Source: Marinobacterium sedimentorum
GTDB taxonomy: Bacteria; Pseudomonadota; Gammaproteobacteria; Pseudomonadales; Balneatricaceae
Length of the DNA: 64,000 nt
Direction of reading: 5' to 3'
NCBI RefSeq assembly: GCF_024267675.1
Contig: NZ_JALDYX010000005.1
Location: forward strand, 62,001 to 126,000
The position numbers were made by a program, and so were the translations under genes. The notes below the pieces were generated by a model. It ran no database searches, was not told where the DNA came from, and saw only the letters and a program-made list of their open reading frames with translations. Below, one piece after another: positions 41,856 through 48,494 of the stretch (positions are counted from its first letter, which is position 1; each line of letters starts with the position of its first letter).

Positions 41856-41981
41856 TCGCCATTTTCCCTCGCGTGTAATTAAGAAACTAATCGGGCGGTT
41901 AATATGCTTGATATTGTCCCACTCCAGGTAGCTGTACCAGTGAAAATTTCGCAAGCCGCCGTCAAAATTCGCGTATGCCAT
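41856..41981 (-). CDS. Possible 41-residue small ORF after the dehalogenase gene
   Basis: In the same frame as, and just after, the dehalogenase stop codon lies MAYANFDGGLRNFHWYSYLE followed by WDNIKHINRPISFLITREG, with protein-like composition. No Shine-Dalgarno is visible and I recognise no family; it may be the tail of a longer ancestral gene. Confidence 0.2.
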
Positions 41982-41987
41982 CTGGCA

Positions 41988-42869
41988 TTACTCGCTACCA
42001 AAAAAACGCAGTAAATCATTGAATACAACCCCAGGCGCTTCTTCTGGTAGAAAATGTCCGCAATCCAAGGCCCTGCCTTCCACGTTTTTGGCATGCTCGC
42101 TCCAAACACCCAGGACATCGTAGGTAGAGTTCACAAATCCTCTTGCACCCCACAAGACTAACAGCGGGCATTCAACCTTTTTGTTCATATCCTCCTCATC
42201 ATGCTTTAGATCTATGCTGGCTGCAGCACGATAATCTTCGCAGGATGCGTGAATAGCGTCCGGTTGACTGAAACAGCGAATGTACTCAGACATTGCGGCA
42301 TCTGCGAACACCGCACCAGGCGCGCTCCAGCGCTTAATTTTTTCAGAAAAATAATATGCGGGGTCAGCGCCGATCATGCGTTCAGGTAACCCGTCTGGCT
42401 GGATTAGGAAAAACCAATGGTAATAGCCTGTGGCAAAATGTTGGTCAGTCGTCTTAAACATGTGGTAGGTCGGTACTATATCCATCACACAGGCTTTCTT
42501 GATTTTTTCAGGATAATCAAGGGCCATCCGATGTGTCACTCTGGCCCCACGATCGTGACCCGCCACAGAAAACTCACTGTATCCAAGAGCCCCCATCACT
42601 TCGACCATATCCTGAGCCATCGCACGCTTGGAATAGGGGTAGTGATCTGGCGTGCTAGGTGGCTTTGAGCTGTCTCCATAGCCGCGCAGGTCAGGACAAA
42701 TAACATGAAAATTACGAGCAAGGCGGGGGGCAACCTCGTGCCAAATGACGTGGGTCTGCGGATATCCGTGCAACAGCAATAGAGGACTACCTGTACCACC
42801 GTGCACGAAATTAATTTCGGCGTTGCTGGTCTTTATTTGAGTTTTGTCGAAGTCACTTCCGAAAAACAT
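41988..42869 (-). CDS. Haloacetate/fluoroacetate dehalogenase-type alpha/beta hydrolase
   Basis: 293 residues from the ATG at 42869 (GGAG 8 nt upstream; a GTG at 42878 is possible). Dehalogenase signs: oxyanion HGYPQTHVIWH, nucleophile Asp106 in AGHDRGARVTHRM with the two carboxylate-binding arginines (107 and 110), an acid Asp near VMDIVPTYHMF, the halide pair HisTrp in YYHWFFL, and the catalytic His in DCGHFLPEE. This is the fluoroacetate dehalogenase motif set, so hydrolysis of C-F or C-Cl in haloacetates is a fair prediction; epoxide hydrolysis is the alternative. Confidence 0.82.
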   Translation of the reverse strand: MFFGSDFDKTQIKTSNAEINFVHGGTGSPLLLLHGYPQTHVIWHEVAPRLARNFHVICPDLRGYGDSSKPPSTPDHYPYSKRAMAQDMVEVMGALGYSEFSVAGHDRGARVTHRMALDYPEKIKKACVMDIVPTYHMFKTTDQHFATGYYHWFFLIQPDGLPERMIGADPAYYFSEKIKRWSAPGAVFADAAMSEYIRCFSQPDAIHASCEDYRAAASIDLKHDEEDMNKKVECPLLVLWGARGFVNSTYDVLGVWSEHAKNVEGRALDCGHFLPEEAPGVVFNDLLRFFGSE

Positions 42870-42889
42870 TTGATTCACTCCATTTCCAG

Positions 42890-43082
42890 ATCCCGAACGA
42901 TAGGGAGTACATCCACAAGATCATCCAGGTGCTCAAAATACACAACATCAAACGCAGCGTTACCGAAGCTGCTGGCCGCTATGAACATGCCGTTGTGTTC
43001 GCCTGCAAGCAAGCTGATCTACCCATTGTAGTCATCAATCCAACCCGTATTCGGCGCTATGCCCAGGCCATCGGCGTACTGG
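42890..43082 (+). pseudogene. IS110-family transposase fragment
   Basis: Plus-strand frame with YIHKIIQVLKIHNIKRSVTE, AAGRYEHAVVFACKQADLP and IVVINPTRIRRYAQAIGVL, the N-terminal DEDD domain of IS110 transposases (EATGxYE and VVNPxxVR motifs). It has no start, and breaks off after AIGVL where GC-rich unrelated sequence begins. The flank 43083-43201 holds a GGGGCC-rich hairpin. Confidence 0.75.
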
Positions 43083-43201
43083 TATTCATGGGGTCATGGT
43101 ATACAGGGGGTCAGGTGCAGCGGCTGGGCTCCACCAGCCTGGCCGGGGGCCCCAACGGACGGCCCCGGGACGCGCTCGATGTCGGCGTGCCGGCTCTGCG
43201 C

Positions 43202-43771
43202 TCAGGTCAGACGGCGGATCTCGTTCAACACTTTGATATAGGCATCGGCCTGGCCGGGGTCGGCAATCATCGCACGCAGGCAGGCCGCGGTCGCAGCCAG
43301 TTGCAGCGTGCGCATACCATCGTGATGACTGGCAGTGCTGATGCCGTCGAGCATGGCCTGCATCGCCTCGGCGGCGCTGCGTACCGAGAAGGAGAAGTCC
43401 CCTGCACTGTCGAGCACGCTACGAAGGCTCAGCTTCACCGAGTCGACAACCTGCGAATTGACGCCGCCCACACTCGCGGCGTGGAGCTCGGCCTTACTCT
43501 GCAGGAGCTGGTCCTGCAGCTGTTCGGCACCGCCGCCCGCCTGCGTGTCCGCCGAGTAGATCTGTATCACGCCCTGGTTCGCCGCGGCCTGCATCAGGAC
43601 GTTCTGCTGCTGCTGGGCGGAAACAGCGTTCTCGAACAGGATACCGGTCGCCTGGGCCAGGGCCTGGTAAATCGAGCCCATCGCCATTGCCGGGGCTTCG
43701 GCAATGTCCTTGGTGTTGGTCTGGGTGACGGCGTCGGTGATCTGCTCGTTGACCGGGGTTTGAGAGGCCAT
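43202..43771 (-). CDS. RebB-family (R-body / killing trait) protein
   Basis: 189 residues. N-terminal RebB domain: VNEQITDAVTQTNTKDIAEAPAMAMGSIYQALAQATGILFENAVSAQQQQNVLMQAAANQGVIQIYS (about 7-75). RebB proteins assemble into R-bodies, extendable protein ribbons first known from Caedibacter, and the domain is annotated as a killing trait. The C-terminal 110 residues are an extra helical part (SVRSAAEAMQAMLDGISTASHHDGM). GGAG lies 7 nt before the ATG. No rebA, rebC or rebD companion is present, and the gene sits between two IS110 scars. Clearly GC-rich against AT-rich neighbours. Confidence 0.8.
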   Translation of the reverse strand: MASQTPVNEQITDAVTQTNTKDIAEAPAMAMGSIYQALAQATGILFENAVSAQQQQNVLMQAAANQGVIQIYSADTQAGGGAEQLQDQLLQSKAELHAASVGGVNSQVVDSVKLSLRSVLDSAGDFSFSVRSAAEAMQAMLDGISTASHHDGMRTLQLAATAACLRAMIADPGQADAYIKVLNEIRRLT

Positions 43772-43937
43772 AATGTGCTCCTTGCTGGGAGGGTGAATGA
43801 GAGGATGGATGACCCTGTTAGTGGCGGTTCACTTGCGAATAAAACCGGATGACAGTAACAGCTCGTCGAGCTAGGTATACTGTCCCCGGAATTCCCAATT
43901 CGCACTTGATACGCTCCAGATCGTTATCGAGGCGCCT

Positions 43938-44021
43938 CTAAAAGCCGATGTGGTCCGCTTTATCGAGAATACTTACGACGCTGTTGTTTGAATGCAAATC
44001 GATACCGGCATAAAGTTTCAT
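43938..44021 (-). pseudogene. IS110-family transposase N-terminal fragment
   Basis: 27 codons: MKLYAGIDLHSNNSVVSILD and a short tail, then a stop. This is the DEDD start (YxGIDLHSxNxxV) of IS110 transposases; the rest of the gene is absent. Opposite in strand to the fragment at 42890, so the two are not simply halves of one copy. Confidence 0.75.
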
Positions 44022-44105
44022 TAGTCGGCCCTCTCTCCAGGCTGTTCGTCGATGGTTACGTATCAACGATACGACTGGTGCGGGGGAGTCGGCTAGATGA
44101 TTGAT

Positions 44106-44159
44106 CAGGTCTTGCTGTTTGCCCTCAGATAAGAAGCCGGAGCAAAAGACAAGACCTGA
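44106..44159. repeat. Copy 2 of a CAGGTCTT/AAGACCTG hairpin repeat
   Basis: CAGGTCTTGCTGTTTGC faces GAGCAAAAGACAAGACCTG around CAGATAAGAAGCC. It is followed at 44161-44195 by a short direct repeat of CCCGGACCTGCTTT. Pair of the copy at 41717. Confidence 0.6.
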
Positions 44160-44193
44160 GCCCGGACCTGCTTTTGACCCCGGACCTGCTTTG

Positions 44194-44922
44194 TTATCTT
44201 TCACTTTCCAGCAATCCCGTAAGTACTTTTAAAGTGAGAGAATTACTTAAAGTTCGTCTATTTGGATGTTCAATCCTAACCGCTTTTACTGATGGTAATT
44301 GTGGTAGTTTAATTTCTGCGATTAGATTTAACGTTTCTTCCGCGAGCACACCGTCACTAAGACTCAGTTTAGGGTTAAATTTTACGTCATTTCCGAAATG
44401 ATGCTTGATATAAGAGTCTCTACTGCTACCAGTAGTAAAAATTACAATATTTGGTTTCAAAATTTTAAATTCGCTTGAGAAAATATTGAAACTATTGCGC
44501 TCTAGGCTTCTTATCAATGGTTTTGGCTTTCCTCTTCCATCATTACCAATCTTCGAAATATTATTCCAAATAAACGAAATACTATTATTAGGATAATAGT
44601 TGGTTAGTTCTTCCTCGAAGTATTTATAGTTCTTTCTATTCCAAAAGGCTCGCTTACCTCTATTTTTTCCATTTTTTGTACGTTGGTTGAAGTAGTCTGA
44701 ATAACCGTCCATCAATTTTTCAACTGAAAGCTCACCACTATTTAACTGACCATGCCAGCCATCGGTTTCTTGACCGACAATCATAACTTTAATATCAGCT
44801 TCAACATACGCTTGATCCACTTTTATCAAAAGTGGGTAAGCTGCTTTCACTGTTAACCGACTGGCTTCATCTAGCAATTGCTTCCACTTAGAAAGATATA
44901 AATTTTTTAGTTCCTTGTTCAT
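44194..44922 (-). CDS. Second uracil-DNA glycosylase superfamily-like protein
   Basis: 242 residues from the ATG at 44922. DIKVMIVGQETDGWHG resembles motif A of UDG-fold proteins (GQDPY position, here GQETDGW); VIFTTGSSRDSYIKHHFG is a central strand-loop; VRIEHPNRRT is at the place of the HPS motif. Two UDG-fold proteins in separate islands of one window are notable, and they are not close copies of each other. Catalysis is uncertain because the water-activating Asp/Asn is replaced. AT-rich, accessory. Confidence 0.5.
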   Translation of the reverse strand: MNKELKNLYLSKWKQLLDEASRLTVKAAYPLLIKVDQAYVEADIKVMIVGQETDGWHGQLNSGELSVEKLMDGYSDYFNQRTKNGKNRGKRAFWNRKNYKYFEEELTNYYPNNSISFIWNNISKIGNDGRGKPKPLIRSLERNSFNIFSSEFKILKPNIVIFTTGSSRDSYIKHHFGNDVKFNPKLSLSDGVLAEETLNLIAEIKLPQLPSVKAVRIEHPNRRTLSNSLTLKVLTGLLESER

Positions 44923-44952
44923 ACTACTCACTTTGATTTTTGCCTCGGAAAC

Positions 44953-45040
44953 GGTCGTGGTAGAACGGCCAGTTACCTGAGCCGCCCACACACAGATCCG
45001 GACGTGCGGAACTACCGCATCCGGCTCCTCAGTTATATAT
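44953..45040 (-). mobile_element. Group II intron remnant, domain V to 3' end
   Basis: Minus strand 45027-44993 reads GAGCCGGATGCGG, a TAGTT-type loop, then CCGCACGTCCGGATC: the domain V hairpin with the catalytic AGC near its 5' base. A domain VI-like stem GGCGGCTCAGGTAACTGGCC and a CTACCACGAC end follow. No reverse transcriptase gene remains upstream, so only the 3' tail of the intron is left. Class C introns often insert at attC or terminator hairpins. Confidence 0.6.
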
Positions 45041-45045
45041 TCGCC

Positions 45046-45920
45046 CGCGTAAAGCACGCGCCCTAGTACCAATCCAATAAGATCAAACGTTTGCTGACCA
45101 GTGGTGGTTCAATTTGAACTGAAGAACGGGGTCACCCATTAGCCAACGGTGGTCAAGCACCAAACCTCCCCCGACATGTTTTGACATGCTCTCGATTTGA
45201 TCTGTTTCGTTTACACGATGACTCACTTGCTCCCGGATTTTCTCTTGGTTAGTTGCGATATCAAAACGATTCGCACCAGTCACCCATATAGTTCAAGGCA
45301 TGGGAGACACTGGCCTAAGTCGTCTCCCGAACCCTTTGTTGGCTCAGGTCAGAGGAAAATCAGCTACATTATGTACACAAGCCGGTTTCATGTGGTGGTT
45401 GAGGCTACGGCGCAATATGGTCTGATGGTTTTATAAACATCCCTCTACGTGCTCATTGCCTCAACCAAATCGTTATTATGGAAATTCTCGTGCGAGATCA
45501 AAGGGCTATCCGTTTTTCAGTATATGAACAAGAACGGGGTCACCCATGGACTTCGACTGTGTTACAAGCCTCGTCAATCAGCACTTTATTTATTATCGGA
45601 GTGACGCCAGCACTTCAGGGACACGGAATCCCCTATGGCCTACATGATTCTCTGTGTACGCTTCACCTGTCTTGTTCGCAGCCTCAAAAAAAAACTGCTC
45701 CGCCACAGGCGCAACACTCGATACGGGTGGCTGGTTAAACCTTACCCGACAGGGACTTTCACCCTGCAAGATGCATCAAGCTTCGCTTGACGCACAAACG
45801 CCTAAATCAGCCGACGCTTTAGCGGTCGGCTGCATTTACATGATACTGATTGAGCCTTCTCCGCCCAGCATAGACCGCGGCCTATGCTGGAGGTGACAAA
45901 ACCGAAACCGGAGAAGGCTA
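45046..45920. other. Gene-free debris between intron remnant and IS110
   Basis: About 875 bp with no supportable gene. AACGGGGTCACCCAT occurs twice (45125 and 45535). A CAGCCGACGC/GCGGTCGGCTG hairpin at 45808-45832, preceded by CGCCTAAAT, resembles an attC core or a terminator and lies 90 bp before the IS110 start. The whole reads as rearranged mobile-element flank. Confidence 0.4.
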
Positions 45921-46962
45921 ATGAGATTCTATACGAAAAATCATCGGTATTACTGTGGTATCGATCTGCATGCCCGGGTTCTCTATGTCTGCATCCTCGA
46001 TACCGAAGATCAGATACGCGTGCACAGGAATATACCCGCGACCAGCATGGACCTGATCGACCTGCTGGCGCACTACATTCACGAAGACATCGTCATCGGG
46101 GTCGAATGCATGCATTGCTGGTACTGGGTGTCCGATCTCTGCCAACAATTCAACCTGCCGTTTGTTCGGGCATGCCCTCTATATGCGGGCAATCCATGGC
46201 GGCAAGGCCAAAAACGACAAGATCGACTCGCTGAAAATCGCCAAGCTCCTCAAAAGCGGCCTGTTTCCCCTGGCCTATACCTACCCGGAACCCATGCGCG
46301 CTACCCGCGATCTGCTGCGTCGCCGGATGCACCTGATGCGCAAGCGGGCTGAGTTGCTGACCCATATCAAGAACACCAACAGTCAGTACAACCTGGAACC
46401 CATCGACCTGAACCTGCGTTACGTGCAAAACCGCGCCCTGATGCAGGGCCGCTTCGAGGATCCCAGCGTACAGCGCAGTGTCGACATGGATCTGCACCTG
46501 ATCGATTTCTACGACCGCGAACTGAATTCAGTGGAGGGCTTTATCGACAAGCATGCCAGACAACACGAGTACCAGGCGTATGTCATCTTGCGCTCGGTAC
46601 CCGGCATCGGTCAGATTCTGGCCCTCTCCATACTGTACCAAATCGGCGATATCCATCGCTTTAACCGGGTTCAGCAGTTTGCCTCATACGCCCGCCTGGT
46701 GAAGTGCAAGGCTGAATCTGCCGGTAAAACCTATGGCACCTCCGGCGCCAAAATCGGTAACGCCCATCTGAAGTGGGCCTTTTCCGAGGCGGCTGTGCTG
46801 TACCTGCGGAACAACGCCAAGGGACAGCAGTACCTGAAGCACCTGCAGAAACGGATGAGCAAAGCCAAAGCCTTATCCGCCCTGGCACACAAGCTGGGCC
46901 GGGCAGTCTACTTCATGCTGAAACGAGGTCGAATGTTTGATGAAGCACAGTTTCTAAGTTAA
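45921..46962 (+). pseudogene. IS110-family transposase with a frameshift
   Basis: Two overlapping frames make one transposase. Frame 1 (45921-about 46170) carries the DEDD start YCGIDLHARVLYVCILD and VIGVECMHCWYWVSDLC; frame 2 (about 46170-46962) continues GHALYMRAIHGGKAKNDKIDSLKIAKLL, the RATRDLLRRR segment and the transposase_20 domain VPGIGQILALSILYQIGDIHRFNRVQQFASYARLVKCKAESAGKTYG. The break is at CCGTTTGTTCGGGCAT, where two bases seem to be missing compared with a family-typical LGHALYM reading. IS110 enzymes are normally one ORF, so this copy is probably dead. Confidence 0.82.
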
Positions 46963-47447
46963 GCGGACCAGCAATCCAAGCTCCACGCCTAACGGGGATC
47001 GATCGGTGCCAGCGATAATGACGGGGGAACCCAAAAATGGGTACGCCATTGAGGCCAGACCTCTAAACCCTCCTGATCGTTGCCACCGGATAACCCGAGC
47101 GACTTGATTAGATGGGCTGCCGGACCGCTTCCGAGATTAACGATTTGTATGCGTGCGCCCCGGTCAAACCCGCCGACTAACGGGTACATCCTGGATGATC
47201 CAACCCTCTTGAATGGGAGGATCGGGGTTACCGAGTTATTTCTAGTGGCCCACAGGCGTGGCAGGACGCCCGATCGTGGCAGCACCTCAGGTGCATAAGA
47301 GACCCTCAATAGGTGTTTGTTGCCGCATTCATCGGCGGTCAACGGACCGGAAATACGAAGCAAGCAGATCAAATTGTTAAAGAGCAAGAATGGGCGAAAA
47401 GCCTAGAATATTTTAATGCCTATTGACGTGGGGACGGCCCATAGGTG
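46963..47447. other. Unrecognised stretch with a minus-strand frame and a boxA-like sequence
   Basis: A 132-codon minus frame (46989-47387) is open, but its protein resembles nothing I know and no Shine-Dalgarno precedes it. On the minus strand at 47373-47388, TTGCTCTTTAACAATTT matches the boxA-like leader found before rRNA genes. GCTAACACC overlaps the stop codon of the TIR gene (47444-47452). It may be rearranged sequence from elsewhere in the genome. Confidence 0.3.
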
Positions 47448-48302
47448 TTAGCTGTTGTGAAGGCTAGTATTGATGTCAATATTGTTTTTTTCAATGTACT
47501 CAACCAGCCTCCGATACGAATTTAGAAGCATTGGCCTATTACCCCAGTTATTTTCTTCGTCTTTAACCCTGGGGTGGATAAATGTTCCATTTGAGGAAAT
47601 GAAATATTTGCTATCCTCTAAGCACGATTTGGTATGCTCCCAATCGAGATCGAAAATCACTTCGTAAGCCGATAAAAATTCTGAAATTAACTGATATAGC
47701 TCTTTATGTGCCTTAAAGCCGCCGGATTTTTGAATCGCTAATGCTCTAGATAATTCAAGAACTTCTTCTAGTATTTCTCTATCTGAACGCAAATCGGCTG
47801 ATTTACTGTCTCCAGTTTGAGTTGACTCTATGATAAATTGGACTTTTGATTCTAATTCCGGCCAAAATTTTTCGAAGACTGTATGGAGTACACTTTCTTC
47901 TAAGGTGTTAGAAGTGTTAGCTTTGTTAAGGTCTGATACAAGCCTACGAAAATCTGATTTCTCAAACAATGTTGTCTGAAACTGGGTCAAAGGACCGTTA
48001 ATATCCGAATTGTCTAAGCCAATTAAAATTGGACATACTAACGATTGATCTACTTTCTTAGATATTGCTCCGGCCTCAAACATGAGCCATTGACTGCTTA
48101 GATTTTGGCTAGTAACGCAAAAAATTCCTGCCATTGAATCATCTAGCTCTTGTGCAATATCAGATGACCATCGCGTCCCCTTTTCTATATCACTGGGAGT
48201 AAAATATGGCTTCACTGTTTGTAAAACGGTTGGCAGCCATTCTCGGATGGCCTCTGCAACCTTTTTGCTAGTATCGCCTGACCAGCTTATAAACACTTTC
48301 AT
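47448..48302 (-). CDS. TIR-domain protein
   Basis: 284 residues. N-terminal TIR domain (1-140): MKVFISWSGDTSKKVAEAI, the box 2-like FTPSDIEKGTRWSSDIAQELDDSMAGIFCVTSQNLSSQWLMFEAGAIS with the putative NADase glutamate Glu76, then LVCPILIGLDNSD. The C-terminal half is helical with no named domain (RSDREILEEVLELSRALAIQ, a short PF-like coiled-coil segment). Bacterial TIR proteins of this layout deplete NAD or make signal nucleotides in anti-phage defence. It lies just downstream of the ABC-3C operon, separated by 192 bp with an attC-like hairpin. Confidence 0.85.
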   Translation of the reverse strand: MKVFISWSGDTSKKVAEAIREWLPTVLQTVKPYFTPSDIEKGTRWSSDIAQELDDSMAGIFCVTSQNLSSQWLMFEAGAISKKVDQSLVCPILIGLDNSDINGPLTQFQTTLFEKSDFRRLVSDLNKANTSNTLEESVLHTVFEKFWPELESKVQFIIESTQTGDSKSADLRSDREILEEVLELSRALAIQKSGGFKAHKELYQLISEFLSAYEVIFDLDWEHTKSCLEDSKYFISSNGTFIHPRVKDEENNWGNRPMLLNSYRRLVEYIEKNNIDINTSLHNS

Positions 48303-48330
48303 ATAGTTTCGATCTCTCAGTATGTTTTAC

Positions 48331-48404
48331 AGCTAACGCCGTGCTCTGCGGAAATTTAGGAGCACCAGCGAGTAAATTTTCCGTAGCAGCACCTTGTTAT
48401 ACGC
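48331..48404 (-). other. attC-like imperfect hairpin
   Basis: Minus strand: TATAACAAGGTGCTGCTACG ... CCGCAGAGCACGGCGTTAGC. The two arms pair over about 27 nt with a few extrahelical bases and a loop near TCGCTGGTGCTCC. The ends follow the attC pattern (TATAAC at one end, GCGTTAG at the other), as in chromosomal integrons of Vibrio. No integrase gene is in the window. Confidence 0.45.
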
Positions 48405-48494
48405 AACACTCTTCTATCTCAATCAGCCATGATAAGACATTGCATCAATCTGATTCATCTCTCGTAACTGGCCCATACTAGTCATAGTGTCTAA

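Noticed and set aside
45921..46962. Programmed frameshift in the IS110 transposase
   Set aside because: IS110 transposases are single ORFs; no slippery heptamer is at the junction, and two bases seem to be missing.
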